A stretch of DNA of 30,194 nt, taken from a virus. Shown here in pieces: positions 1-9,097 of this stretch. The number at the start of each line of letters is the position of its first letter. Position 1 is the first letter of the stretch. A model generated the notes under the pieces. It saw only the letters and a list, made by a program, of their open reading frames with translations. It made no database searches and had not been told where the DNA came from. Both the position numbers and the translations under genes were made by a program. The stretch covers positions 1 through 30,194 of the IMG/VR virus record IMGVR_UViG_3300029309_000227. One strand, written 5' to 3'.

Positions 1-2
1 TT

Positions 3-212
3 TTACATCTCTTAAAAATATTTGATCGTTTTGAACTATGGAACGAAAATAAAATTTTAAATTCTTATATAGTTGTTAGCAACAAATTAAAGGAGATGCG
101 TGGGCTTCCATCTATAAACAGAAAAGACTTTTATAAAATAATACTCAATGATAAAATAAATTTAAAGGGTGAATTAGAGCGAGTTAAAAAAAATGTTAAA
201 AATAATTGTTAA
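3..212 (+). CDS. C-terminal end of an unknown protein (5' truncated by window edge)
   Basis: An open frame with no start codon runs from the window edge to a TAA at 210-212, giving 69 residues. It is rich in Lys, Asn and Ile and ends in a basic, probably helical segment (ELERVKKNVKNNC). It lies in the same direction as, and 23 nt ahead of, the next small gene, so it is probably the upstream member of the same rightward operon. I recognise no motif. The real protein begins outside the window, and its function cannot be told from this fragment. Confidence 0.5.
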   Translation, partial: LHLLKIFDRFELWNENKILNSYIVVSNKLKEMRGLPSINRKDFYKIILNDKINLKGELERVKKNVKNNC

Positions 213-235
213 CTTTATGTTCATTAATTGTAGAT

Positions 236-463
236 ATGAAGTATTCAGTTAGTGATATAGACAAAATTGTTAATTTTAAATCCTGGTCGGACAAACAAAA
301 GATTGATGAGTTGCTAAAAATAGACTCGATGATTTATCCAAATTTAGGAACCGAATCAAGTGTCAAAGAAAAAAGGCAAGCACAGAGTATATCTAAACGA
401 ATATATAGATTGATAAAAAAAATTGACAAAACCCTTGGGGAGACACTGTTAGTTAATTATTAA
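236..463 (+). CDS. Small basic protein of unknown function (75 aa)
   Basis: The start chosen is the ATG at 236. An in-frame TTG at 206 would add ten residues but overlaps the end of the upstream gene, and the protein reads naturally from MKYSVSDIDK. It is basic and apparently all-helical (SKRIYRLIKKIDKTLGE near the C-terminus). I have an impression of similar small proteins near phosphoesterase genes in marine Bacteroidota phages, but can assign no role. No Shine-Dalgarno sequence precedes the start. The stop is followed 5 nt later by the next gene's ATG, which suggests one transcript with coupled translation. Confidence 0.6.
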   Translation: MKYSVSDIDKIVNFKSWSDKQKIDELLKIDSMIYPNLGTESSVKEKRQAQSISKRIYRLIKKIDKTLGETLLVNY

Positions 464-468
464 TAACT

Positions 469-657
469 ATGAGTATAGAGCCCTTAGAAAGAAAGCGCGT
501 TCAGAACATTAACTTTGTTATGGATGACCTACACAAATCTGTTTCTTCTATTTACGAGCATTTAATGGACAAAGAGTATGGGTTGTTGCAGCCCGAAATC
601 AACGATTTGATTAAAAAATTAAAGTCCATTAATGAATCGATAAAAGATGAAATATAA
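469..657 (+). CDS. Small helical protein of unknown function (62 aa)
   Basis: The gene encodes a 62-residue charged protein with heptad-like spacing of hydrophobic residues (about residues 13-60, e.g. INDLIKKLKSINESIKDEI). This suggests a short coiled coil, perhaps a dimerisation or adaptor module. It starts 5 nt after the preceding stop, and its last 11 bases overlap the start of the phosphoesterase gene, so the three genes are probably translated together. There is no enzymatic motif, and its function is unknown. Confidence 0.55.
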   Translation: MSIEPLERKRVQNINFVMDDLHKSVSSIYEHLMDKEYGLLQPEINDLIKKLKSINESIKDEI

Positions 658-1366
658 TACCATACGTCCTAGGCTCACCGGTAAAAGAAAAACTGCTTTT
701 GAATACTTAATGCGAAAAGAAAGGAGGATGCTTATCGTAGGAGATATACATGCGCCTTTTAATCATCCAGATTATTTAGAGTTCTGTCAAGATGTGTACG
801 TTAAATGGAATCTTAATCAAGTAATATTCATAGGAGATATAATAGATAACCACTACGCTTCATTTCATACCACAGATCCTGATGGTCTTGGAGGGGGAGA
901 TGAGCTTAGCTTAGCTATAAAGGAAGTTAGTAAATGGTATAAAGTATTTCCAAAAGCGGATGTAACTATTGGCAACCATGACCGTATGGTGATGCGTAAA
1001 GGCTTTGAATCTCAGATCCCTAAAAGATGGATTAAAAGTTATAATGAAGTATTAGGCACACCTAAATGGAAGTGGGTAGAGAATATAGTTTATGATGAAG
1101 TATTATACGAACACGGTGAAGGGGGTCAAGCGCAGATGAAAGCAAAAAACAACATGATGAGCAGTGTCTGTGGGCACACGCACACGGAAGCTTACACTAG
1201 ATGGTTTGTCGGTAAAAAGTTTCGTGTCTTCGGAATGCAGACCGGATGTGGTATCGATATTAAAAGCTACGCGGCAGCTTACGCAAAAAATTTTAAACGA
1301 CAAGCTTTAGGATGTGGGGTGGTATTAGGAGGGCATACAGCCTTTAATGTGATGATGGATTTATAA
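647..1366 (+). CDS. Calcineurin-like metallophosphoesterase
   Basis: The 239-residue protein carries the full set of metallophosphoesterase motifs in order: GDIH (D33, H35), GDIIDNH (D64), GNHD (N110, H111), a HGEGG segment with H156, and GHTH (H177, H179). Together these form the two-metal active site of the calcineurin-like fold. Members of this fold hydrolyse phosphoproteins, cyclic nucleotides or nucleic acids, and the substrate cannot be told from sequence. The GDIIDNH to GGGDEL spacing and the C-terminal CGIDIKSYAAAYAK block match, as I recall, a subgroup common in marine and crAss-like phages. The ATG at 647 overlaps the upstream gene by 11 nt. The M at residue 28 is a possible shorter start but would begin only five residues before D33, so the longer start is preferred. 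It is the last gene of the rightward cluster. Confidence 0.9.
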   Translation: MKYNTIRPRLTGKRKTAFEYLMRKERRMLIVGDIHAPFNHPDYLEFCQDVYVKWNLNQVIFIGDIIDNHYASFHTTDPDGLGGGDELSLAIKEVSKWYKVFPKADVTIGNHDRMVMRKGFESQIPKRWIKSYNEVLGTPKWKWVENIVYDEVLYEHGEGGQAQMKAKNNMMSSVCGHTHTEAYTRWFVGKKFRVFGMQTGCGIDIKSYAAAYAKNFKRQALGCGVVLGGHTAFNVMMDL

Positions 1367-1382
1367 CAATGTTTAATTTTAA

Positions 1383-1406
1383 AAACCCTAGGTTTGAATT
1401 TTTTTT
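1383..1406 (+). terminator. Rho-independent terminator between convergent gene clusters
   Basis: A perfect 5-bp stem AAACC/GGTTT with a 3-nt loop (1383-1395) is followed within 3 nt by eight T residues (1399-1406). It lies 16 nt after the phosphoesterase stop. Read on the other strand, the same stem is followed by two further T residues and A/T-rich sequence, so it may also stop leftward transcripts, though weakly. A second hairpin (TATACT/AGTATA, 1413-1428) lies between it and the 1695-residue gene but has no T-run. The stem is short with only two G-C pairs, so efficiency is uncertain. Confidence 0.55.
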
Positions 1407-1457
1407 AGTTTTTATACTTAACAGTATAATACTTTATTTGGTGTGGAGTTTAGTCTT

Positions 1458-4400
1458 TTAGTTTCTTCTTTTACGCCTTTGCCTTTCTCTTTCTTTTTCT
1501 CTTGCATACAAAGAATTAGGCCCGTATTGTTTTTCCCAAAGCTTTGGATTGGTTCTTTTAATTCGTTCAATTTCTTTTAAAGTTGGTTTTTTCTTAGATT
1601 TGCTCGCGGCGTCTTTGATGTTTTTTATGTTTCTTTCCACGGCAAATCCAACTTCAGAGGGTAAAGCGCCAAATAAATATAGGATATACAATTTACCGTT
1701 GTCTTTTATTTGATTTATTTGTTCCTTAGTTAATTTATATTCTTTTTTAGTTCCAAAACTTTCTTTTTCAAACTTACCAGTTCTATATAAGTTAGCGTAT
1801 TCAATAAGTAATGAAACTCTTTCGGCTCCAATTCCAAAAGTACCCAAAATATCAAACAGATTTCTACTTTCATTAGGATCATAAACGAGGTTTTTATTTG
1901 AATCAAACAAAAACTTGTACATATTATTTACGGCGGGCAAAAACAAATCATCTGCTGGTGTGCCCGACAAAGGATTTACTAAATCTGAAATTACATTTGT
2001 CCGTATACCTTTTAAACGGTTAGAAAAGCTTCTTTCTTTTTTCTCCTTACTTTCTTCTTCTGCTCCAGGTAACAAAGACCTTGCCGCGTCGGTTAATCCG
2101 TATAAAGTTAATATCCTAAATGTGTTAAATAAAGCTGTTTCCGCAGCTAAACCACCCAGAGATTTCAAAGCCTCGGATTTAGCTTCTTTTGAGGAAGTTT
2201 TGTTAAATGCGGTATTGACGTCAGAGTATAAGCGTGTTTTTAAATTAAACAAAAAGTTTGAAAAAGGAGCCACCATTTGTGTGAAAATTCTAGTGCCAGG
2301 GCTTTTAGATCCATATATTTTACCAGCTAAATCTCTGTCTGATATGTTTTGCTGTCTATCAACCATCTGCTGCGCATAGTCACCCGCTTTTCGGTTTACT
2401 TCATGTGTTTTCCAATCAATACTAGATGGGTCAACACCTTGCTCTTTTAAACTTTTAAAATAAAAACCTAGCCAAGATGTGTTTGCTGTAAATTTATCAG
2501 AAGCTATTAGTCCTTTTAAGTAAAAGGTTTGTAATTTATCTAAAACTTTTAATGTTTTGGCTGGCGCGCTTTCTGCTGCTTTCTCTAATTGGTTGTTTAA
2601 AGAATCAATTTGAGCCTCAGATCCTATCCCTCTCAAAGCAATAGCATATCCTGAATTTTTTAACCAGTCTCTTGCATCTTTACTAGTTACAAAAGTGTTG
2701 ATTCCACTTAAAGTATTTTCTGCCCCAACTGTAACTAAAGTATTTGCAACAGGCGCAGTTTGTTTTATAACCTGACCGAAACTACCAAGCACACGGCCTA
2801 CCGCAAAAGCTGCTAATCGATTTACTCCTTTTGCTAATTTTTGTGTTCTTGGGTCGGTAAACTCTATTCCTCTTTTTCTAGCAACAAATTCTTTAATTCT
2901 GTCAGTCATCAAGTCTCTATCGCTTTTTGTTTCTATTAGTTGATTAACTTCTGGAGATTCAAAAAAACCTTTTACTTGCTGAATAGATTCAGCGGTGTTA
3001 ATATCCATTATTGCTTTTTCCAATGACTTCATTTGCTTGTTATCAAAATTTAAATCTACATATTGATTTTCACCTAATCCACTTGGGCGAGTTATAGGTT
3101 TTAAAACACCCGTTTCTTTGTCATATATTTTGGCGCGGGTGTTGTTGTCCTCTAAAATAGGGTCGCCAATTTCACCCAAGTCTTTTTTTGTGTCCGGCAA
3201 AACAGAATACACATGCGTGGTGTAGTTTATATCTTTATCTAAACCTTTGTTGTAAACCCCTTGATTCACCTCTAGCAAGTCGTCATAATATTCTGACCAT
3301 TTGTTTGTAACCCATTCTACTGCTTCTAAGTTTTGCGGATCTACTTTAGACTCAACCTCATTAATATTGTTTGCGTCTTTTAATATTTTATTGTAAACAT
3401 CCTCATACACCTGTCCTTTTTGTTTTAAGGTTTGAGAATTTTGATTTTTTAATTTTTTAAATGAATCCTCTATAAGTTTTTTAGTTCGTTTAAACTCTTG
3501 CGCTTGACTTGCTTCGGTTCCATCAATAGTTCTCCTAACAAACCCCAACATTCCACGAGCGACAATATTAAACTCTGTATTAAAAGCTTCATTATTAGGT
3601 TTGCTTTTTTTAAATTCTTTAACAAAATCATCTTTTATATCTCGAGCAGTCTTTTCTGACTTACTTGTATTAAAAAACAAATCTGATAACCCAGAAAGCT
3701 TTAATATTTTTGTTGTGTTTTGTCTACCATTAAACATAAACTCTGTAAACAAACCAAATGTGGCTATGTTTTTGCCCCATTCCTGAGCGATTGTGCTTAG
3801 TTTTTGAGCAGTTAAACCATCTTTAATTGCTTTTTTTAAGTTTAATCTACCCGCATAGTTGCTGACAGTTTTAGCCATTCCGCTGGTATTAGAGTTAGTG
3901 GCAAAATTTACCAAAGCATCAAGAGCTCGAAGAGACTCTACTTCTGTAAGTAAATTTAAGTCCATCTCCAAGAACCTCTTTGCGGTTTGTTTTTGTTTGG
4001 GTGTTAAAGAAATTTTTTGCCCTTCTCCTGTCTCAGGGTCTGTATTAAATATATCTCGCCCAGTTTTAAGTTGGTTGTCCACTATACCGGCGTACAAATC
4101 AAACGCTTTTTTTGTAGCATCTTTAACTATTTTAGCTTTGTCTTGTATTTTGTTTTTAATTTGCTGGTTTATCGCTTGCTCAGTTCCTACTGCGTCTCTG
4201 CTTTCATCGTATAAAATATCTCTAACCTCTTTTAAGTTAAGCTCACTTGCAGGTGTACCTGTTAAAAACTCAAAAGCATCTTGTTCTAATTGTGCGTTTT
4301 GTTTGTTGATTAAATCTATTTCTTTTGCATTATATTCATCTGTCGCTTTAACATCTACCGCTGGAGCAACTCTACCTTCTTGAATGCTTTTTTTTGTAGT

Positions 4401-6545
4401 AGGTTTTAAACCGTCTAAAAGATTTTTACCCACATCTAAGTATTCTTGTACATCACTTACATCGTAGGGGTCAATTTTTAAAAAACCTTTAGCGCTATCT
4501 TTTACTGTAACATCAAGACGACCCGAAGGATCTTTAGTTTGTTTGGCTATCTGTTTGCGTAAAAGTTCTGCATCAGTAAGTTTTTTTTGATCTGCCGCTT
4601 TTTCAAACACTTTAGTAGTTTTGTTTACAAGTTTTTCTACTACAACAGGGTTCTTAAAATTCAAATTAGCAGTTTGTTTTATTAAAGAGTTAGCAACTTT
4701 AGAGCTAATCTTTCCTTGTTTTTGTGATTGATTTATTAAATCAGTAAAAGCTTTTTTTCTTACGCTTGCATCGTTTTGAGGGTTTCTAATTTTTTCAGTA
4801 GCTTCAGTAATTAAAGTTTCTTTTACCTGCTCTACGGTGGTAGGCTCAATTACCTGGGTCTCTGTAACCTCAGTCTCAACTTCGACCTCTTGGTTTGGTT
4901 CAGTTGTTTCATCGATTTGGTTTTCGAGTGTAACCTCTCCGGCAATTTCTGTCCCCTCGGCGTCTCCCTCTCGAACTGAGCCGCTATCTTGGGGTGGTTG
5001 CGGTAAAGGTATCTCCTCTGCGCTTGACTCTTGAATGGCATCTGTTGTGTATTTATTAGTTATATTATTTATTTTTTGAGTTACTTCTTGCTCTTTAACC
5101 TGTGTGTCTACAGGATTGTTTTGCAATTCAGTTAACTCTTCTTGTAAAGGAACTAGTTCGTTTAAATCTTGTTCTGATATATCAGGATATGCTTGTAAAA
5201 AGTTATCCTTAATATTGTCTTGTCTTACAACCCTATCGCTTAAATTATTAAAATTATCAAGCAAAGTATTAGCTTCGCTTTGTGTAAGTTTATTTTTTTT
5301 TACTAACCCATCAACAGTAGCCTCTATTATAATTTTACTGTTTGGAGATTTAATTACTTCAACTTGAGATAGATCAATGGTTTTATTACCTTTTTCGATT
5401 TCAAAAGCCTCAACTAAAGAATTGTATTTAGACTCATCTATAATTTTATTAATATTAGATTTTTGTTTATTTTGAATTACCCTTCTTACACCTGGGCCTA
5501 ATCCAGAAAGAGGTGCTCCCACCGCTCCTCCAACTAAAAACGTATCAAAAGATTCTTGAAAAATATTTTCAAAGGCTCTTGCGTCATCAGAAAGTAAAGC
5601 GTCCAAACTTTTTTGACTTAATAAAGTTAGGGTTTCGCTGCTACCCTCCACACCTAGGCCTTTTAATGCTGACCTATATATATCTTTAATTGTAGTTAAA
5701 GCTTTTTCTTTAGGAACTCCTTTGAGTTTTTTAAATGTTTCCAAGCCCAACTTTCTTGTGAATCTTTCAAAAATAGCTTCAGCTAGGCCAGACCCAGCGG
5801 CGTTTGCTAAAGTCTGAAAATTTAAATCTTTTCCTTTTTGTTGCAATTCTCTACTTTTACCAGCAGCTGTTCCTCCAGCAATCAAAGCTAAACCTCCAGG
5901 GGCAAAAGCTAAAACCAAGGAAGGGATTGCGCCAACAACCTCATCAACTAACCTGCCCACACCTTGAGCTATCTGCGCTGGTTTTAAAGAAATTAAATCC
6001 TCTCCTATTCCAGTTTCAAATTGCTTTATTGTTTCTTGTATTTGGTCAGCTTCTTGTTGAAGATTTTTCGATATTTTATTTAAAGGGGCAGCTATTCCAA
6101 CTGTTCCGCCACTAGTCGAAGCCGCAGTGGTTAAAACCTTTTCTCTATTTTCTGGGCTAAGTTTGTTGTAGCTTTTTTCAAACTCAGGGTCTACTAGCCC
6201 AATAATTGGAACAGATGCTTCGAGCGCCAACAAAGGAATCCTAGTTATATTAGACGCTAAAGTTTTAGTGTTAGCAATTAACTTTTTTATTGCCTCGGGG
6301 TCTTCAGGATTTAAATCTAATGTCCCTGTCATAGAGCCTGTGGGAGCTGTTGGCTCTTCAATTTGTGTTGAGACTGTTTCTTGTACATCAACAACCGAGT
6401 CATCGGTCTCTGATTGAATTATGGTTTCATCTTCTTTTGTAAAAATACCTTGCGAGACTAGATTGTCAAAATCGTTGGGGTACATCTCACGCAACTCAGA
6501 TTCATTATAAATATTCCCCGCTGGTGTTTTGTATTTATCCTCCAT
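1458..6545 (-). CDS. Giant internal virion / DNA-ejection protein (1695 aa)
   Basis: The longest gene in the window sits at the end of the late region, directly after two other likely internal virion proteins. Size and position match T7 gp16, the inner-core ejection protein, although I see no sequence match to it and no obvious transglycosylase motif. Visible parts are: an N-terminal KTPAGNIYNESELREMYP segment; a Gly/Ala-rich hydrophobic stretch at about residues 203-229 that could enter a membrane; an acidic Glu/Thr/Val low-complexity linker at about 505-585; long Lys/Gln/Asn-rich helical regions; and a second Gly/Ala-rich region near 1500-1530. The C-terminus is very basic. In related phages such proteins are packaged and ejected into the host envelope. 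The start is the ATG 2 nt after the preceding stop, with no Shine-Dalgarno sequence. Confidence 0.7.
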   Translation of the reverse strand: MEDKYKTPAGNIYNESELREMYPNDFDNLVSQGIFTKEDETIIQSETDDSVVDVQETVSTQIEEPTAPTGSMTGTLDLNPEDPEAIKKLIANTKTLASNITRIPLLALEASVPIIGLVDPEFEKSYNKLSPENREKVLTTAASTSGGTVGIAAPLNKISKNLQQEADQIQETIKQFETGIGEDLISLKPAQIAQGVGRLVDEVVGAIPSLVLAFAPGGLALIAGGTAAGKSRELQQKGKDLNFQTLANAAGSGLAEAIFERFTRKLGLETFKKLKGVPKEKALTTIKDIYRSALKGLGVEGSSETLTLLSQKSLDALLSDDARAFENIFQESFDTFLVGGAVGAPLSGLGPGVRRVIQNKQKSNINKIIDESKYNSLVEAFEIEKGNKTIDLSQVEVIKSPNSKIIIEATVDGLVKKNKLTQSEANTLLDNFNNLSDRVVRQDNIKDNFLQAYPDISEQDLNELVPLQEELTELQNNPVDTQVKEQEVTQKINNITNKYTTDAIQESSAEEIPLPQPPQDSGSVREGDAEGTEIAGEVTLENQIDETTEPNQEVEVETEVTETQVIEPTTVEQVKETLITEATEKIRNPQNDASVRKKAFTDLINQSQKQGKISSKVANSLIKQTANLNFKNPVVVEKLVNKTTKVFEKAADQKKLTDAELLRKQIAKQTKDPSGRLDVTVKDSAKGFLKIDPYDVSDVQEYLDVGKNLLDGLKPTTKKSIQEGRVAPAVDVKATDEYNAKEIDLINKQNAQLEQDAFEFLTGTPASELNLKEVRDILYDESRDAVGTEQAINQQIKNKIQDKAKIVKDATKKAFDLYAGIVDNQLKTGRDIFNTDPETGEGQKISLTPKQKQTAKRFLEMDLNLLTEVESLRALDALVNFATNSNTSGMAKTVSNYAGRLNLKKAIKDGLTAQKLSTIAQEWGKNIATFGLFTEFMFNGRQNTTKILKLSGLSDLFFNTSKSEKTARDIKDDFVKEFKKSKPNNEAFNTEFNIVARGMLGFVRRTIDGTEASQAQEFKRTKKLIEDSFKKLKNQNSQTLKQKGQVYEDVYNKILKDANNINEVESKVDPQNLEAVEWVTNKWSEYYDDLLEVNQGVYNKGLDKDINYTTHVYSVLPDTKKDLGEIGDPILEDNNTRAKIYDKETGVLKPITRPSGLGENQYVDLNFDNKQMKSLEKAIMDINTAESIQQVKGFFESPEVNQLIETKSDRDLMTDRIKEFVARKRGIEFTDPRTQKLAKGVNRLAAFAVGRVLGSFGQVIKQTAPVANTLVTVGAENTLSGINTFVTSKDARDWLKNSGYAIALRGIGSEAQIDSLNNQLEKAAESAPAKTLKVLDKLQTFYLKGLIASDKFTANTSWLGFYFKSLKEQGVDPSSIDWKTHEVNRKAGDYAQQMVDRQQNISDRDLAGKIYGSKSPGTRIFTQMVAPFSNFLFNLKTRLYSDVNTAFNKTSSKEAKSEALKSLGGLAAETALFNTFRILTLYGLTDAARSLLPGAEEESKEKKERSFSNRLKGIRTNVISDLVNPLSGTPADDLFLPAVNNMYKFLFDSNKNLVYDPNESRNLFDILGTFGIGAERVSLLIEYANLYRTGKFEKESFGTKKEYKLTKEQINQIKDNGKLYILYLFGALPSEVGFAVERNIKNIKDAASKSKKKPTLKEIERIKRTNPKLWEKQYGPNSLYAREKERERQRRKRRN

Positions 6546-6547
6546 GA

Positions 6548-8308
6548 TTATTCAAGTTTTTGTAAAACCGACTCAGGAAGAGGCTGGTTTAAAGAAATGG
6601 CATCATATATTAGAGGTATTAAATTTTTGAACTCAGCTTCGTCACCACTCGTAGTTCCTATTTTTAAAACTTTGCCCTCTGGAAAAAGATTTGGAACACT
6701 AATAACTAGTCTTGTAGGGTTTTTTTGAACACTTATTTGAGGCGTCATCTCTGGTTTTAGCTGAGATGTTACTGCAAATATTTTATTGACCGCCTCTCTC
6801 ATATCCTCAGCTCTAGCACCTGGAAATTTTGTGCTAAAAAAACGATCAAAATCCACGCTATCTAAAACATCAGGCCCAAATACGCCTGATTCAATTTGTG
6901 TCTCTATAAATGAACCTCCAGTTTTTTTCCTATCGCCTTCCCTTATAAAAATAGTAGGGGTGTTAGATTCATTAGTAATCTTTAAAGATTTTAGTTCGCT
7001 TGCTATGTTTTCTAAACCTGTTATACCTGTTATAGATTCCATGAAATCTTTTTTACCTTTATTAGTTTTAACACCTTCCGAATCAGTCGTCGTGTAAGAA
7101 TATGGTATAGGGTCTAATCCTGACTTATCAGTGTAAGTTACTGTAAACCCTGTTTCGGTGAAATCTATGTCTTGTATTTCGTTGTCTTTGTTGCCCACAT
7201 AATAATCTTTTGCTAATTGTTTTTGAGCATCAGTCCCATCATACAGATAAGATAAAAATCTTACGTTTTCTAATCTTGCTTGTCTGCCAGCAATTTCTTT
7301 TCTATCCCTTGCATCGGGCTCTTTTTTAACGGGCTCTTTAATAGTTCTATCAAAACTAGCGAGGAGTCTTGTTTTAACTATATCTTTAGCTTTGTTTAGT
7401 TGCTCTTCAGTTAATACCACATTTCCTTGAGGGTCATAAACTATTTTGTTTGGGTCAGTATTATCCATATCAAAAACAAGATTGTAATTTTCCCCACTAT
7501 GATCTGCAAGTATACTAGCTGCAACTTTTGAATTTACACCCCCTACTATTGAGCTCACTTGGTCGTTTAAAGCCTCGTCAATCTCTTTATTTAAAACATC
7601 TCTGTCATCCTTATCTAAACTTGCTATAGTAACTAAACGACCACTTGAATCTTGAATGGTAACTTTTCCTACAGAATCTGATATGTTTTTAATTGTTTTG
7701 TCTAGCTCAAAATTCTTAAAACCCTCAGTAGATAATTTAACTAATTCAGAAGCGGTCATAAAATCTCCAGACTTAGCTGATACAACACCATTTTCATCTA
7801 AAGTAGAAACATTAACAGACGCGGTATAAGGATTTATATACGCTCCACTTTTGGCAAAATTCAAATACCCCTCCATTTTAGCTTTTATGTCCGCTAACAA
7901 TACGCTTTGATCGCCATTTTGTATACCTTTTAAAGCAGCATCATAATTCTCATTAAATTTTTTTGCAGCAGTAAACATTAGTTCTGTTCCAGATTTTAAA
8001 TTGGCTCGCCTTTGATAGTATTCTTGTTCTGAAATAGCTCCCCTTTTTAAATCTTGTAAATCACGAAGAGCTTGCTTGGAGGCTTGCTGCGAGAAGTCAG
8101 ATATAAACCTATTAGCCTCTTCATAAGATCCTTGTGGTTGATCTAAAAGACTTTTAGCGTACTCAGCTTCTTTTTTGTTAATATCGTCTTTTCTTGCTTG
8201 TCTATCAGCTTGATCTGCACTAATAGCATCAGACATTTGTTTACCAATGTCCGCCCAATTTATTATATTGGGCTTACTATCTCTAACATATCCAAATCCT
8301 GTTGACAT
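6548..8308 (-). CDS. Internal virion protein (586 aa), probable ejection component
   Basis: A 586-residue protein between a small Ala/Gln-rich virion protein and the giant 1695-residue protein, in the order seen for T7 gp14-gp15-gp16. The N-terminal part (about 15-170) is strongly helical and rich in Gln, Asp and Lys (ADQADRQARKDDINKKEAEY). The rest is mixed, with many Asp/Lys/Thr-rich short strands. No transmembrane segment or catalytic motif is visible. The assignment rests on gene order and composition, not a recognised domain. It starts 5 nt after the preceding stop, in an A/T-rich context without a Shine-Dalgarno sequence, and is followed after 2 nt by the next gene. Confidence 0.6.
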   Translation of the reverse strand: MSTGFGYVRDSKPNIINWADIGKQMSDAISADQADRQARKDDINKKEAEYAKSLLDQPQGSYEEANRFISDFSQQASKQALRDLQDLKRGAISEQEYYQRRANLKSGTELMFTAAKKFNENYDAALKGIQNGDQSVLLADIKAKMEGYLNFAKSGAYINPYTASVNVSTLDENGVVSAKSGDFMTASELVKLSTEGFKNFELDKTIKNISDSVGKVTIQDSSGRLVTIASLDKDDRDVLNKEIDEALNDQVSSIVGGVNSKVAASILADHSGENYNLVFDMDNTDPNKIVYDPQGNVVLTEEQLNKAKDIVKTRLLASFDRTIKEPVKKEPDARDRKEIAGRQARLENVRFLSYLYDGTDAQKQLAKDYYVGNKDNEIQDIDFTETGFTVTYTDKSGLDPIPYSYTTTDSEGVKTNKGKKDFMESITGITGLENIASELKSLKITNESNTPTIFIREGDRKKTGGSFIETQIESGVFGPDVLDSVDFDRFFSTKFPGARAEDMREAVNKIFAVTSQLKPEMTPQISVQKNPTRLVISVPNLFPEGKVLKIGTTSGDEAEFKNLIPLIYDAISLNQPLPESVLQKLE

Positions 8309-8313
8309 ATTTA

Positions 8314-9096
8314 TTATTTCGAATAATTAGGATTAGTAGTGTCAAGAGGAGTTATATCAGGCAAGATACTAACGGACGGTAGAGGGGTAATATCAACAGT
8401 AGGCATGTTAGCTTGAAACTGTTGGCTTATATCAACTACACCATTTGGTGTTCTAAAAAATCTAGAATTAGGATCGTCTATTAGTTTTGTTGAAACTATT
8501 TGGTCTCCTACTGTTTCGGTTGGAAATTGTACTGAACTATCGCTAAACAAAGGAACAGCTTGCATTGCCTGTATCCCTGCGCTGACTAATCCTTGAGCCC
8601 CTGCTTGATTTAACTCTCTTTGTCTAGCCCTTTGGTCAGCAGCCATATTTTGAAAACCCATTACTTCTTGTTTGTCTAATCCAACCAGTTGTCTTTGTAG
8701 ATTTCTATCTTCATTAGCTGCGGCTCTTTGTAGGCTTTGAAGTTCTTGACCCATAGCAATTCTGTTTTGATTTTGCATTTGTTGTGCGGCTAACGCTGCA
8801 CGACTAGCTCCAGCAACTGCGCCTCTTTGATCACCCTCTTGAGCTGCTTGTACAATTTGAGCACCTGTTGATATACCAGCTTCTCTAGCTAGCTCATAAG
8901 GTTCTTTTTGTATAGAAAGTCCTTTTAAATAATTTACTTGCAATTTGTCTCTTGCCTCTTGTAAAGCTTCCCCTGCTTTTTCAGCGGCCTTGTTTGCTTC
9001 TCTTCTGGCTTTTCCTGCTTGGATAAAGCTAGTACCTGCGCCAGCTGCAGATACACCGGCTCCAATCAAAAGCGCTGTAGATGTTGCTACTGCCAT
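8314..9096 (-). CDS. Small internal virion protein with Gly/Ala-rich hydrophobic N-terminus (gp14-like by position)
   Basis: The 260-residue protein opens with a Gly/Ala-rich hydrophobic segment (ALLIGAGVSAAGAGTSF, about residues 9-25), which could be a glycine-zipper membrane helix. It continues as a long Ala/Gln/Arg helix (about 27-175) with coiled-coil character and ends in a Pro/Thr/Asp-rich tail. This pattern is typical of the smallest ejection protein of podoviruses, which T7 gp14 exemplifies by inserting into the outer membrane. Together with the two downstream genes it makes a three-gene ejection set. It starts one base after the stop of the acetyltransferase-like gene, so it probably shares that transcript. 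Confidence 0.65.
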   Translation of the reverse strand: MAVATSTALLIGAGVSAAGAGTSFIQAGKARREANKAAEKAGEALQEARDKLQVNYLKGLSIQKEPYELAREAGISTGAQIVQAAQEGDQRGAVAGASRAALAAQQMQNQNRIAMGQELQSLQRAAANEDRNLQRQLVGLDKQEVMGFQNMAADQRARQRELNQAGAQGLVSAGIQAMQAVPLFSDSSVQFPTETVGDQIVSTKLIDDPNSRFFRTPNGVVDISQQFQANMPTVDITPLPSVSILPDITPLDTTNPNYSK

Positions 9097-9097
9097 A

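Noticed and set aside
206-235. Longer start (TTG at 206) for the 75-aa protein
   Set aside because: It overlaps the end of the upstream gene and adds a hydrophobic segment without family support; ATG at 236 is simpler.
510-517. TAACTTTG on the rightward strand followed by an ATG
   Set aside because: It lies inside the 62-aa gene, and the downstream ATG is internal and in frame; no evidence for a separate product.
1413-1428. Second hairpin (TATACT/AGTATA) as a terminator for the leftward operon
   Set aside because: Only A-T-rich pairing and followed on the leftward strand by A residues rather than T; not convincing.
1915-2379. 154-codon rightward open frame
   Set aside because: Antisense shadow of the 1695-aa gene, no start context and no recognisable protein.
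3859-4383. 174-codon rightward open frame inside the giant internal protein gene
   Set aside because: Antisense to a long coherent gene; Ser/Leu/Phe-rich composition typical of an antisense shadow.
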